DNA from: Cryphonectria parasitica EP155
Lineage: Eukaryota; Ascomycota; Sordariomycetes; Diaporthales; Cryphonectriaceae
Direction: 5' to 3'
DNA length: 64,000 nt
Assembly (NCBI RefSeq): GCF_011745365.1
Contig: NW_024468916.1
Coordinates: 1,967,630-2,031,629, forward strand
Under the pieces are notes generated by a model. It was given only the letters and a program-made list of their open reading frames with translations. It ran no database searches and was not told the origin of the DNA. Positions 34,801 through 47,595 of the stretch are shown in pieces (within the stretch, counting starts at the first letter, position 1; each line of letters starts with the position of its first letter). Made by a program: the position numbers and the translations under genes.

Positions 34801-36576
34801 TCTATGGGAGTCATCACTGGGCAGATGCTGGTCGACGGGCACCCGCGCGACGCCTCTTTCCAGCGCAAGACGGGCTACGTGCAACAGCAAGATCTCCATC
34901 TGCAGACCACCACCGTCCGCGAGGCCCTCAACTTCAGCGCCCTGCTGCGCCAGCCCCCACATGTTCCCCGCGAGGAGAAGCTTGCCTATGTCGACGAGGT
35001 CATCAAGCTGCTGGACATGCACGAGTACGCGGACGCCGTTGTTGGCGTGCCGGGTGAGGGTCTCAATGTCGAGCAGCGCAAGCGACTGACTATTGGTGTG
35101 GAGTTGGCTGCGAAGCCTCCTCTGCTACTCTTCGTGGATGAGCCTACCTCAGGCCTGGACTCACAGACCAGTTGGGCCATCTTGGACCTGCTCGAAAAGC
35201 TCACCAAGAGCGGCCAGGCTGTTCTTTGCACCATCCATCAGCCTTCGGCCATGCTCTTCCAGCGTTTCGACCGTCTGCTCTTCCTCGCGAGGGGTGGCAA
35301 GACAGTCTACTTTGGCGACATCGGCAAGAACTCCCAGACCATGAGCGCCTATTTCGAACGCAACGGCGCCCCTCCATGCCCGCCAGAGGCCAACCCCGCA
35401 GAGTGGATGCTCGAGGCGATCGGTGCCGCGCCTGGATCGGAATCGGATATTGACTGGTTCAAGACCTGGAGGGAGTCGCCTGAGTGTGCCAGTGTCCACC
35501 AGGAACTGCAGCGCCTCAAGGACGCCGGTGCCAAGACCGGGGCCGAGTCCAGCCCCGTCCACGACAAGTCCAGCTACCGTGAATTTGCCGCCCCGTTCAG
35601 CGCGCAGCTGCGCGAGGTCCTGACTCGAGTATTTTCGCAATACTGGCGCACGCCTTCGTACATCTATTCCAAGGCCGCTCTCTGCATCTCCATCTCCCTG
35701 TACATTGGTCTTGTCTTTCTCAACGCACCCAACTCGATCCAGGGTCTCCAGAACCAGATGTTCGCCATCTTCAACATCCTCACCGTCTTTGGCCAGCTCA
35801 CGCAGCAGCAGATGCCCCACTTCGTCGTGCAGCGGGACCTCTACGAGGTTCGCGAGCGGCCTTCCAAGGTCTATAGCTGGAAGGTGTTCATGCTGTCCCA
35901 GATCATCGTCGAGCTCCCCTGGAACACGCTCATGGCGGTCTTCATGTTTGTGTGCTGGTACTACCCGGTCGGCCTCTACCGCAATGCGGAGGCGGCCGGC
36001 CAGGTGCACGAGCGCGGGGCGCTGATCTTCCTCTTCCTCTGGGCGTTCCTGCTCTTCACCTCGACGTTTACGGACTTTATCATCGCGGGCTTCGAGACGG
36101 CCGAGGCCGGCGGCAACATTGCCAACCTCATCTTCTCGCTGTGCCTGATTTTCTGCGGTGTGCTCGCTACGCCCTCGACCTTCCCGCGTTTCTGGATTTT
36201 CATGTACCGGGTATCGCCTTTCACGTACCTGGTGTCGGGCATGCTGTCGGCGGCCGTGGCCAACACGGACGTGGTGTGTGCGGCCAACGAGTACCTCACG
36301 TTCCAGCCGCTGTCGAACCTGACGTGCGGCGATTATATGGAGCCATACATTAATGTAACGGGCGGATATCTAACGAACGCGAACGCGACCAGCGACTGCC
36401 AGTTCTGCTCGATCAGCGAGTCTAACGTGTACCTGACCGGCATTTCGACGAGCTACGGCGAGCGATGGCGCAACTTTGGCATCATGTGGGCCTTCATCAT
36501 CTTCAATATCTTTGCGGCCTTGGGACTGTACTGGTTGGCCAGAGTGCCCAAGGGAAGGAAGGTCAAGCAGGAGTAA
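31846..36576 (+). CDS. PDR-type (ABCG) full-size ABC transporter, probable multidrug exporter
   Basis: Two exons, 31846-33690 and 33781-36576, give 1546 aa in the (NBD-TMD)x2 order of fungal pleiotropic drug resistance pumps. NBD1 has the PDR-typical degenerate Walker [14 protein letters not shown] (about residue 235, Cys replacing Lys), signature VSGGERKRV (about 352) and the altered Walker [16 protein letters not shown]2 has the canonical Walker [13 protein letters not shown] (about 937), degenerate signature LNVEQRKR (about 1042) and Walker [14 protein letters not shown]. So one composite ATP site is catalytic, as in Cdr1/Pdr5. Each half ends in about six membrane helices, with a glycosylated, Cys-bearing loop before the last helix ([18 protein letters not shown]). 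The acidic Ser-rich N-terminus is probably cytosolic and regulated. Such pumps export azoles, phytoalexins and metabolites across the plasma membrane; the substrate here is unknown. The start ATG is the first in frame after a long leader. Confidence 0.95.
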
Positions 36577-38223
36577 TTTCCAAGGGGGAGAAACGTCAAA
36601 GGAAGTTTTTTTTCTTTTTATTCAAAAGGCGGGCGGGGGGTGAAGATTCCGCCATGACATGCCCAGATCGAGTGAAGAGAGAAAGTCCTTCACGATCCAT
36701 GATCCATATGAAGAAAAGAGAGGGAGAAACATTTTTATCTAATGAGGCAAATCATGAATTGAAGGGCCCTTCTGAACGATTGGGTTCTCTTGCTCTTCTT
36801 ATCTCCCTTATATATCTATATAGTTTTTTTATTTTTGCTTGTTTCCAATGTAGCATAATGAGGTCCAAGGAAGCATGGACGTAGCATAGATGGGATGAAG
36901 TGGTATAGACTTGGGAAGTGGTTGCTTGGACTGGAGTTCAGGAAAATATCAATTCAATAATCGCCCATCATTGTTGTACTTGATGAATTCATTCAACATT
37001 ACTACTTCAGAGTCTTGTTTCGTCTGTCTTGTGTGATGCGAGTTGTTCCGGTGAGAGCTGTTTGTTTGGCCCTCGTCAATGGTGCGTGTGTCCTTGTCTG
37101 GGCGCCGGAGTGGAGCGTCCAACACTGACTTTAACGTTACTCAACAAACGACGAGTGGCTTTAGTGTAATAAGCAAAATCGCTGTTAACCGTTTGTTTGG
37201 CTAGATCAATGTCTCAGAAAAAAAAAAGCTGCAAATGCTTTTGATCGGCCGCCATGGAGTGAAATCGCCAGGGTCAAACCCAAACCAGCCACGAGAAGTA
37301 TCCTTGGACCAATCAACTTACATGGATTCAAGCACCCCCGTTTTGCACGGTACATGTAGAAAATCCAAAGATTTAATTTACTTATATGGCAGCACAGACC
37401 GTGGGGGCCGGGGTCCGTAGCCACGTCGGAACTTGGGACCATGTAGATTCCCTGCCCCATTGCGATGAAGACTTGACTCGTTCTTGATGGCCTTTTTATT
37501 TTTGGGTGGTGCTTATTTTTGGTTGCGAGGTGGAATTATGGTATCATCGTGATGGGGTTTCTCCGGACAGTGGGCGGCTTCTCGGATATGGGATCCGGCA
37601 ATCGACCATGCAATCAATATGTTGCGCTTCGTTCTCTCAGTGGCGGTTTTTGTCTTTCTTTCTTCCTCCTTCTTTTTCTCTCTTTCCCTTTTCATCGATG
37701 GTTCTCTTCTTGGTCTTCCCGTCTCTAATTCCTTCAATTCATTTTAAATGTACTTGATTTGTCAAGTTACCTAGCTCTCTTTTGTTTTGTCCCCCTTCTT
37801 TGATCAGGCCAGTTAGGAATACTCACATTGAAGGTGGTGTCGTCATCAGATGCAGAGTCCCCGCACCGCTCAAGTCTCAAGTACTCAAGTACTTGCAAAG
37901 TACAACGAACCCCTCTGCTCCTTCCCCCCACGCTTTGGTTGTCACATCACAATATGGGGCCCAGCAATTTCCTCGCCTCGACACTCAACCCGATTGCTAT
38001 AGATCGACGAGAGGGGAAGATCGCCCCCTCGTGGGGTAGATCTGGGGTAGCAATAGCCGAGCTCGCAACCTTTAGGATTATTATATATTGATTTTCGGTG
38101 ATGGTATGTAGGTCTGGGCTAGCTGCTTGCGATGATATTGCATGACTCCTTCTTCCTCTTCCTCTTCCTCTTTTCTTCTTCGTCTTCTTCGCATGCGTTG
38201 ACCAAGTCTCCCTCATCGTTATC
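36577..38223. other. Intergenic between ABC transporter and MFS permease
   Basis: About 1.65 kb. T-rich stretches follow the ABC gene and pyrimidine runs (CTTCCTCTTCC) directly precede the MFS start. Short frames near 37.2-37.8 kb and 37.8-38.1 kb have no family support. Confidence 0.5.
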
Positions 38224-40012
38224 ATGGGCTTCTCTAACGCAATTCCTTCTTCTAGGAAGGCTGACGCCAACGCACAAGACCCGTCGTCTTCGCATTCCTC
38301 GCCTGTTCATCAGCTGGAAGGAAAAGATGACGAGCCGGCCGCTGTCCATCAAGAAGAGTCGGTGGACGCCAATAGGAAACGACCGCGCCCTTTTGGTCCA
38401 GTCGCGACAGGTGGCGGCGACACGGCGCAGGCCCTCTTCGACGGCGACGATGCCTCCCTAGAACCGTACACGGCCGACGAAGAGAAGCAGCTGGTCCGCA
38501 AGATCGACTTCATGATTATCCCGTACCTCGCCGTATGCTATGCCTTCTTCTACATTGACAAGACGACCCTGTCGTACGCGGCCATCTTTGGCATCCGCGA
38601 AGACCTAGACCTCGTCGGCACCGACTACAACTGGCTCTCGTCCATGTTTTACTTTGGCTTCTTGGCCTGGGCATTCCCAACCAACTTCCTCATGCAGCGC
38701 CTGCCCATCGCACGCTACCTGGGCGCCAACATCTTCCTCTGGGGCGTGCTCCTTATCGTCCAGGCCGGCGCCACCAACTTCGCCACCCTGGCCGTGCTGC
38801 GCGCTCTCTCCGGCGCGGCCGAGGCCTGCTCCGACCCGAGCTTCATGCTCATCACCTCTATGTGGTACACACGACGCCAGCAGCCCGTCCGCATCGGCCT
38901 CTGGTACACGGCAAACGGCTTCGGTATCGCGCTGGGTGGCCTCTTGGGCTTTGGCATCGGGCAGATCCGCGGCAGCCTGCCGAGCTGGAAGTACGAGTTC
39001 ATCATCATCGGCAGCCTGTGCTGTGCCTGGGGCATCACCCTGTTCCTCCTGCTTCCCGACTCGCCCGTCACCGCGCCGCTGCTGTCGGTCCGCGAGCGCC
39101 GCATCGCCGTCGAGCGCCTGCGCGAGAACCAGACTGGGGTCGAGAACAAGCAGTTCAAGCCGTATCAGCTGCGCGAGGCCCTGCGCGACCCCAAGACCTA
39201 CCTCTTCCTCCTCATGGGCGTGCTGCAGAACACGCCCAACGGCGGCATCAGCAACTTTGGCACCCTCATCATCGAAGGGTTCGGCTTCAGCACCCTCGTG
39301 ACCGCCCTCATGCAGATTCCCTATGGATGTCTCATCGCCCTCTCCATCCTCAGCTGTGTGTTTCTGAACGACTACTTTTCTGTCAAGCTGCGCCGCCACA
39401 CCCGCTGCTGGTTCGCCGTCCTGTACACGCTGCCCAATGTCGCCGGCGCCTTTGGGCTGCGTTTTGTCCCTACGGATCGCCATATCGCCAGGTTGTGGTG
39501 CTATTACCTGACAGGGCCTTATAATGCCTCTTTTGTGTTGATTCTGAGCCTTGCTACGGCTAACACGGCTGGGCACACAAAGAAGGTCGTGACCAACGCT
39601 TTTCTCTTCCTGGGATATTGTATTGGTAAGTGTATACTATAATTTATGATTTCTTGCCGTTTTAAGAAAGAGTGTGGGGGATGCTTCTTCTGCCGACTGA
39701 ACTGACTGGACTCTTCTTTCGTTTTACCCATAACCAGGAAACATCATCGGCCCGTTCTTCTACAAGACCGACCAGGCCCCGACGTACCCCCTTGGGATTG
39801 ACAGCATGATATTCTGCCACCTGACCGAGCTGGCGGTCATACTCGCCTTCCGGTGCCTTCTCAGCTGGGAGAACAAGCGGCGCGATCGGAAAATGAGGAC
39901 GAGCACGGGCAGCGAGGAAGATGAGGCACCAAGGACGCAACCCAATCTGGACGAGACAGCGTTCAGGGATATGACAGATCGGGAGAATCCCAATTTTCGA
40001 TATGTCTATTGA
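38224..40012 (+). CDS. MFS permease, allantoate/Dal5-type anion:cation symporter family
   Basis: Exon 1 is 38224-39625 and exon 2 is 39738-40012 (558 aa); the intron has GTAAGT..CAG ends. A 90-residue hydrophilic N-terminus precedes about twelve membrane helices. The first helix region, KIDFMIIPYLAVCYAFFYID, followed by KTTLSYA and then DYNWLSSMFYFGFLAW, is the signature of the Dal5/TNA1/Liz1 group. Helix 5-6 elements (GAAEACSDPSFMLITSMWYT) and the central loop (VTAPLLSVRERRIAVERLRE) also fit, and the second exon opens NIIGPFFYKTDQAPTYPLGI. Members import allantoate, nicotinate, pantothenate or other organic anions with protons at the plasma membrane. The substrate cannot be assigned. The C-terminal tail is acidic and cytosolic. 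The codon use is strongly GC-biased, like the neighbouring ABC gene. Confidence 0.9.
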
Positions 40013-40756
40013 TGAGGGTGGCTTTGGGGCTGCTGATGGGCTTGTTCTGTTTGTGCAGGCATGTTCTGTATGTCTGGAGGGGGTTTCCGCATCCGAAAGG
40101 CCTTTTTCATGCTAACTCTGCAGGGCTTGATTGTTATTGATTTCTATGGACACACTAGAGAAGGCATTGAAGTTAATCAGTATGATATTCACAGCAGACA
40201 CATCGCTTGTAATCTTATATATGAGCTTGAATAATATACGATTGCATGCATGTTTCTTTCCCCCATCAACTTGACGAAGCGGCGTTGTGTTGTTTCGCGT
40301 CATGAAAACACGGTTCACGTTCAGACCATAGCGGTCAGTGAAATGTTTGGCTTGATAGTAAGACTTGTCATCTCTCTCACATGTACAATCCCATTGGCCA
40401 GCCAAACATCAAGAAGTATTGCCTGTCTGTTCACCACACAAACATTGAAGCTCACCGACGAGGGGATCTAAGGACAAGTCAAGAGGTGAAGGCGACCAAG
40501 AAGCTTTTGGTCTAGTCTCTTTTTTGTAAACTATCGTGTCATGATGCGTAAAAGGTCTGACGAGTACTTCCGAGGTACTGTACGCCGACGTATTAAAAGG
40601 GATAAAATGGTATCTAGTAGCGCTTACAATGCATGCCCGTCCTTTCCCTTTTCCAGTGGGACCAACTCCAGACATGTTCATTTTCATTCCTGTGTTTTTG
40701 TTCTTTTTTTTTTCTTCCTGTATTTTGTTTCCCTCTTTTCCTTTTTCTTCCGGCTT
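40013..40756. other. Convergent 3' flanks of MFS and receptor genes
   Basis: About 740 nt with T-rich tracts near 40,700. No supported gene. Confidence 0.5.
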
Positions 40757-42363
40757 TCATGAACCTGTCGCACCAGACCATCCCATACTCAACCTAGCAC
40801 TCGACCTATTGTTATTGCCGTCCTGCGCGGAAGGAGGTTTCGTCCCCCACAGGCCAGGGTTCCCACCCTTTGCCGTCTTGTTGTTCTCCTCCTCGCTGCT
40901 CAAGACAGCCGTCCGCATCTTGGTGATATCGTCCTCGTTGCTCTCGCCGTGGCTCCGGAACGACTCTCCGTCGCCGTCGATGTCCCGCGCCGACCGGATG
41001 GTGTGGAGGGTGAAGACGTCAATATGTCGCGAGCGGCGGCCGCCGATCGTCTGTAGGTGTGGCTCCAGGCGCTGCTGCCTGTGGTTTGCGAGCCGCACGG
41101 CGTCCGGGTTGGACGAGCCCACGGGGTAGAGCTCGCCGGAGCCTGTCAGGCCCAGCTGGTGCAGGAGGAGCTTGAAGAGCGGGCGGACGCAGGCGAGGCT
41201 GCCTGCTGTGATGGCGAGTCCTGCCTCTACGGTAGACCAGATTGCGATGTCGACCGTGTCGTCTGGGAAGAGAGAGTTGAAATTAGTGGAGTTCTTATGG
41301 GAGTATAAAGTTCAGAAGTCATATAGACAAGATACATGAGCTGGGAGAAAAGAGGATGGCTTACACAAAAAATCGGCATCTCGGAATCGTTCGACGTATG
41401 CCATCCTCACTACTGCACCACCGCTCGCGAGACATCCCATGCTCAGCAATGGGATGGTGGCCATCTTCATACGTTTAGGCATATCTATAAAGCGTTGGGC
41501 TATTAGCATGCAAGTCATCGCAGACGGACAAAGATCCTTCATTTTCTGGTTTTTCTTTTCCCTTCATTTTTCTTTTCTCTCTCCTTTTCTCGTAGGCGTT
41601 TGAATATAAATAGAAAGAGGCAGACTCACTCAAATTCCGGATAATAAAGATAGGCATAAGTGCAAATGAGAAATCGCATACGATGTTCAGGGCGGTATAG
41701 AGAAACGTCATATCGATGATGATGTCGACAGAGATGCAGCTGCCGGGCTGTGTCTTGTTCCAAAAGTACGAGACGGGCGTGCACTGGAGCACCGCGACGA
41801 AGAAGAATATGAGCCCCGTCACGACACTGAGGAACATGGCCAGGTAGATCACATGCAGTGTAATCTTCTTGACGATGATGCGGACCAGGAAAAGGCCAAT
41901 CGATATCTTGGATAAGATCATAGTCCAGCAGTACCCGATATAACAGAAGAACCAGAACTAAAAGGTGAGCAGGAGAGTTAGTCTTAAGCCACAAGAGACA
42001 TCATTCTCAAACTTCTTCCATTATTCTGCCCTGCCGTGCATTCATTCATTGCGGCGGGGTGAAGATAATTACCTCCATGGCTCGCTGGATCTCAGTCTCC
42101 GTCAGGGCAGCAAAATGTTGGCCGGTGCCGTAATGAACACCGCCCAGGACACAGCTGATGTAAAAGGTAAAGGTAATGGCAGCTGCGGTCATGAACCAGT
42201 CATCCCAACCGAAGCCTCGCATCATAAACACCCGGACATAGATGCGCAGGGCGTAGGATATGATGGCCACGATGAGGAAGCCGATGGCGACACCCCCGAC
42301 CTCGGGCCCCCGGTTGTCAAGGGCCCGTGGGGCGACCTTGGCCAATTCTGAGAGGGGGGCCAT
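40757..42363 (-). CDS. Rhodopsin-domain integral membrane protein (PTH11/SAT4-like)
   Basis: Four exons, 42363-42073, 41957-41630, 41484-41365 and 41262-40757, give 414 aa. The ATG with A at -3 was chosen because the segment upstream lacks another ATG. About seven membrane helices are visible: VGGVAIGFLIVAIISYALRI, the conserved loop VFMMRGFGWDDWFM, IGYCWTMILSKISIGLFLVR, LAMFLSVVTGLIFFFVAVLQ with CTPVSYFWNK, the MTFLYTALNIVCDFSFALMP helix, then MPKRMKMATIPLLSMG, and finally VDIAIWSTVEAGLAITAGSL followed by ACVRPLFK. These are hallmarks of the fungal rhodopsin-like domain shared by SAT4 and PTH11-type receptors. No N-terminal CFEM domain is present. The 130-residue C-terminal tail is cytosolic, Asp/Ser/Arg-rich. 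Relatives sense surface or nutrient cues; ligand unknown. It lies convergent to the MFS gene. Confidence 0.9.
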
Positions 42364-44708
42364 GATCGTCGGCGTCCGTATTTTGTCGTCAGTTTTCAAC
42401 TACCCGTCCGTCTGGGGCTGTACTTGTCGTATGAGGAGGGGATTCAGGTCAACTGCATGGTTGCACTGTCCCATCACACACACGCCAAAGGATTGGAGTG
42501 TGTTAGTCGATTAAGCGAGATGGAATTCGCGGACACGGTCCACGATATCGACGGAGAGATCCGTTACATATGTCGTCGAGAGTTAGTTGGTTGGGTTGGG
42601 GGGGAGGGGAAAGGAAGGAAAGAAATGAAATAAAACAAAAAAAGAAAGGTTGGGCTCAAGTAAGAGTAAAAAGAGTTTACAGAGTAGAGAGGAGAAGATC
42701 AAGGGCCATGTCATTTGCTAGCAGCATTTGCTCTTGTTTAGCTTGGGTTCACCCTTCTACTAGCGGCCGATCCAAAATCTCCTTTTGCTGGTTGGTGCAC
42801 AGAAGCTATGTACCATAGTACGTACTACTGACTACTGTATGAGCCGGCGAGCCCCGGGTTCACTACGTCTAACGCAACTCGGTGACAGATCTTCGACACA
42901 ACTGTGCACGTTTAAATCCCAATGCCCTGTAACGCTTTGACGGGGCGTGACGAGGACCCTCGAGATGGTCTTTTTTTCAGCCCTGACGAGCTCGCGTCGT
43001 TCGCGCCTTTCCAACAAGAGACCCACCTGCTGGAAGGAAAGAAGGGGGGAAAGAGGGGGGAGGACAAGGAAACAAGGGGTAGAGACAATGAGAGAGGCAG
43101 AGATGGTACTGTAGACAGACAGGCATTCATTTTCCAACCAGAAGAAAAGAAAAAGAAAAAAAGAACCACCCCGCTTCCTTGAATTGTGGACTATTCTCGT
43201 GGGCACGGGGATTTGAGGAGGGCGATGTGGCCCCTCTCCTCCCCCTCATTCAAGAAAATAAGGAACAGGAAACTCTTCACAAGTAGCGCCGAGGACTTGG
43301 GTGTGCTTTGAGACAACGGTCCGAGCGTGCAGAAGGGATACGACACGACCAACCGGGAAACTGTGGCCGGTGCCAGATAACTATGGGGACAGCTTGTGCT
43401 GACATGTTCTGTGCGCGTAGAGCCTGAACCTGGTTGCTCTGGACTTTTCCCCCCTCTCCTCTCCACCTTGACCTCCCCCGGTTCTTCAAGACCCAATTTT
43501 ACACCGGGAGCCCAGTGTCGCATGGAAACAAGGTAAGCCTGGCTTGCCCCCTCTTCTGTGGGCATGGTTATAGTAGTAGTGTCTTCACACTACGAGTATG
43601 GCCTTGGTTACGGGTCTGATGTAACTTGTGGTGAATATTGGCTGAAGAATTACAGTGCCCAGTCATTACACGGTACACCACTGTGGCAGAGAGAAAGTAG
43701 GGCACGTTACTAGGGGTCATAGTGTATGGCGTAGTATGAGTCCGCTGGTTTTGGCCTGGGCGCAATACCTAGTGGTAGCCCATTGCCCTGGTCCGCACTG
43801 CTAGCTAGTATAAGTCTGGCTAGCCCTACCCAGGTTTCTCTGGCTCGCCCTACTGCACAGTACGGTATTATGTACGTGCGTCGTTTTAACTCAACTCCTA
43901 ACTATTGCCATAGTCCAGTTGTCCATAGTAGTTAGTAGTTCCAGACTAAAAGTACCAGAGTAAATTCCCACTACAATACAGTACTTTACTCTTGTGGCTG
44001 ATTCCACTTTGGACCCCCATCTTGTCTGTTCCACTGTGGCACTTTGGGGCTCTGAACGAAGCAGACACAGCGACCAATTGACACACCCACATCCCCAATT
44101 GAGAAGTACACACCGAAAAGAAAAGAAGGAAAGTAAAAAAAAAAAAATTAAAAAAAAAAGATCAAGCTGGGGGTAGTTTCATGACGTCTGCTGCATAAGT
44201 AAAAGGGCATGCACTTCAAGAGAGACAGAGGCCTCGGCTCGTGGTTTTGTTGCCATACCATGGTAGCCAGCGAGGACCCTGAACGAAGGATTCTTCAAAA
44301 AAAAAAAAAAAAAAAAATTACTCCCTGCTACATAGTACGTATACATTGATTCCACACAAACAAGCATGGGGAGTACGGTAGCACAAAGCATACGATCGGA
44401 CAAATCGCTCGCCTATGCAACATCTGTAAGGAATAATGACGCTAGAGTTACCAGTCGCACGGTCAACCTCCACTCTCGTGATGCCGCGGTCCTTGCGCCC
44501 CTGGGCCCCCTTCCTCCGATGGCTGCTGCGAGCTCGTTGAAGGGCCAGCTGAAGAATTACTATCAAGTCATCTTGGGCATCAAGTGGCTTGAAATTCTCC
44601 ATTGAATAATTATATAAAGCAATCCCAGCTGCCGATCAAGTCTCGATCTATGTCTTTCCCGCCCGCTCAACATGACTCTCAAGAGGCAAAACAGCTTGAT
44701 GCCCAAGA
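42364..44708. other. Gene-poor region after the receptor gene
   Basis: About 2.3 kb. The first 300 nt should be the receptor promoter. Purine-rich strings occur at 42,600-42,640, 43,030-43,100 and 43,140-43,160, repeated TAGTAGT/GTACGGTA-type motifs at 43,560-43,990, and A-runs at 44,134-44,159 and 44,297-44,317. No gene is supported. Confidence 0.5.
44297..44317. repeat. Poly(A) homopolymer tract (21 A)
   Basis: An uninterrupted adenine run of about 21 nt in non-coding sequence; another mixed A/T-rich run lies at 44,134-44,159. No flanking target-site duplication was noticed, so retroposition is not claimed. Confidence 0.85.
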
Positions 44709-45044
44709 ATGCAGATCACCCAGGAGTCTGGTACGCTCAGAAAACCCGCATCCTGGACCTCTCTCTATCTCTCTCTCTTTTCAGGGCCTGTGGGGAAGTC
44801 TGGCAAATGTAACGTCTGTGGATACGGTGCGTCTTCTTCTCTCCCCGAGAGCGCCAAGCGTCTAGTCCCGGCCAATGTAGTGCCGGGAGGAAATTACTGC
44901 TTGGAGTACGAGGGCCGAGATTTCCTTCCCCCTCGTCTTGGAGTTCGCTCATTCGGAATCATACCCGGGGCTCACAGTCCATTTCATTCCCTGGAAAGCG
45001 TACCCACAGGACCAGCCTACCGGTATGGACAAAGAGATCGGTAG
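44709..45044 (+). CDS. Tentative small protein with CxxC motif, 93 aa
   Basis: Exon 1 is 44709-44730 and exon 2 is 44785-45044; the 54-nt intron has a GTACGC donor and a pyrimidine-rich TTTTCAG acceptor. The ATG has A at -3. The predicted protein begins MQITQESGPVGKSGKCNVCG and continues with a Ser/Pro-rich part, then NVVPGGNYCLEYEGRDFLPP. The CxxC could be half of a zinc site. No family is recognised and the intron also allows other joins, so this may be a chance open frame. Nothing else nearby supports it. Confidence 0.25.
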   Translation: MQITQESGTLRKPASWTSLYLSLFSGPVGKSGKCNVCGYGASSSLPESAKRLVPANVVPGGNYCLEYEGRDFLPPRLGVRSFGIIPGAHSPFHSLESVPTGPAYRYGQRDR

Positions 45045-47595
45045 CTGGGAAACATTTCACAATCAGGGAAAGCAACTACTGATGTCGACATAGGGAACAG
45101 TAGTCTCTACTGCATATCTGTTCACTACGGCCTGTCAAAACAGAATGTATCCCCATCCAAAGCATAGATGCCAAAACCTCAAGAAGCAGAGGAATAAAAG
45201 GAGGGGAGGACCGCCACAATGATGAGCTTCAACCCCCCCCCCCCCAAACCCGGCCTTGCCCAGCCCAAGGGTCCCTTGAATTTTGTGCTGCGCCCGTTCC
45301 AGAGTTCTGGGCCTTCTACTCACGCCCGCCACGCAAGTGATTATTGCGACTCGGCCAAAGGCACTTGCTATTAGGAGACCTGCAGGTGATCGTTCCCAAC
45401 TGACTCGCGAGAACCCGATTGACTTCCCATGATATCCGCTTAGCCGGACAACCAACATGAATGAATCTCACACAGGCACTTTTCAACGAACCATAGTAAC
45501 GAGTCTATTAGGTGGGAGTGGGTTCGGAGTGTTTCCGGCTTGTTTCCGATGCATCGTCATGAATAAGACAAATAATAGGAGTTTGGGGAAGCACAGGTTC
45601 GTCTTCCGTACGGTCAGCTCGTCGGGTACTATCCTTCTCAGCTGAATGGCTTCCGAGTCGTCGCTATTTTCAAATTTCCGAAGTCCCGAGTTTTTCTTGT
45701 CTTTCTTCTTCCCCTTTAGACCAAACTATAGAAAGGTGTGGTCGAGAAAAAGTGTAACATTCCCCTGAGTGGCCTTCTTGGAGCGCGGCTTCCAACCTTA
45801 ACAGAGATCAGCAGCAAGTGGATGAGACATGAGACAAATGATGAACTTTTGTAAGTCTGAAGAAGAAGGCGGTATGGTAATCCTTGAGACAACAACCAAC
45901 ATAATAATGATACATGTGACTGTGGCATGATGTCTTTTGGAGGAAAAAACAAAATCCCTTAGATCGTATCATACCATGCAGCGTTCAGATGGAGCTGAGA
46001 CTCCACCAGACCCAACCCTCCCGGAAGCGTCGGCAGTCATGTGATGCGTGGGCGAGCTTATTGTTGCTGGGTTGCATCAGTACAGTTCACTACTAGGAAT
46101 AGCTCAGGGCGCAGCTTTCGAGGATTTCACGTCGTGGCGAAAGTCAATCAGGATGAGGTGAAACTTATATTTTTTTGTTTGAAAGTATATTTTCCTTGCT
46201 TTCATTTTTCATTTTCTCCCTAAACCAACTGAACACAGACGTGATCAAAGAGGCCACCTAACTATGTTTGAGACCAAGACATTCGGCTCGTTCCGCTGCG
46301 GCAAGAATGGTGACCATACAAGCAGTGATCTACACGCCACATTGGTCAGCTCTGCATTCGGCGACGGATGAGCCCGCACCGCAGCAGCTCGTCACGAGAA
46401 CGTGACGCCTTTAGTGAGCCAACCAGGTCTCACAGTCAGCAAGATGGTCAAGAAGAACGACAAATTTTCAGGGTTTTGCTGAAGCGAACGCGTGATGCGC
46501 TGACCCTCTGAGGTTTTGTCCCTCGGCTGCTCCTGACAATCACGGAAGCAATGCGTCCTGTATAATTGCAACTCACATATGGCTTAGGCAATCGGGTCCT
46601 CAAATGGATGTGATACCACTTAATGATGTGGCTTTCCCGAATCTCGACTTTTCAACAAACTCCTGACTGAGGGAGCACCGGTCTCATGAAAAGGGGGGGA
46701 AACGGCTACAAATGGCTCGGGCACCACTTTTGGAGAATAGAGTTCACTTAGGTCTGGCTCAGTCTAATCTTATCAGATATGAAAATGTTATATGACCTAT
46801 AACCAACTAATTATGTGTAGCAGTGCAGTGCTCGAGAAACACTATGTAAAACACCACCAAGGTCAGGGCGGAGCTTATTGTCTGCTGCAGTGTGGTTGAC
46901 GCTGAGGTCGCCAGAGCTATCAGATTATCACAGTCAGGAACAAACTTTGGTCAACAAGATAAAATCTTGATACGAGTACGACACTCTCAGCTTCCTCTAT
47001 CGATCACCAACAAACCCTCGGACCCGGTGAGCCTTTGATACATGTGCGCTGAACTCTTAGCGAAAACTTGATGCGAATACCATGGCCTCAGGGGCAACAT
47101 TTCAACCTCGCTAACACTGCTCAACCAAAGTAACAAGGCCTCAGTAAGTTGACAATGCCCATGCCCATGCCAAATAGCCACTGAACCTATCAAATGTCCG
47201 CGGGCAACCCATCGCGGTCCGCCAATGTAAGTGGGGACTCAAAAACGTTTGATAGCTTACGCCATCTAAACACTGGTCCAGTCCGTCCCACATGAACGAC
47301 AATAAGGGGAACGCATCAAGGACTTTTTTCTCTCGAGAATCTTGGCCCTGTTATATTGAACCAGCTCGGGCGTCAATGTGTATCCTAGGCCAACTATAGT
47401 AGCCAAGTCTATTGCATTATGCCGGTAGACTTTTGGAAAGCTCGTGCTGCAGCTTCGAGTACCGAAGTCGGCAGTTCCTGGGCCAGTCATCTGCATTATC
47501 TTGTTGCTGGGGATGATACCAGATGACAATCATCTCGAGGGAATACGAAATATTGCATACTACAGACCAAGTTATAGCCATCTTGTACCCATGAA
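45045..47595. other. Gene-poor region
   Basis: About 2.5 kb of unremarkable sequence with a C13 run at 45,233-45,245. Minus-strand frames at 46,987-47,193 and 47,266-47,529 are open but show no domain; the latter (containing AIDLATIVGLGYTLTPELVQ) reads slightly protein-like and could be a relic. Confidence 0.4.

Noticed and set aside
34036..36009. Minus-strand open frames of 328 and 282 codons inside the ABC transporter
   Set aside because: Shadows of GC-rich coding sequence; the sense frame has complete PDR motifs and the antisense frames have none.
38605..39576. Minus-strand frame of 323 codons inside the MFS permease
   Set aside because: Antisense to an unambiguous transporter; Gly/Ala/Asp/Glu-rich product without recognisable fold.
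47266..47529. Minus-strand 87-codon frame
   Set aside because: Mildly protein-like but isolated, with no domain, no neighbouring exon and no good start context.
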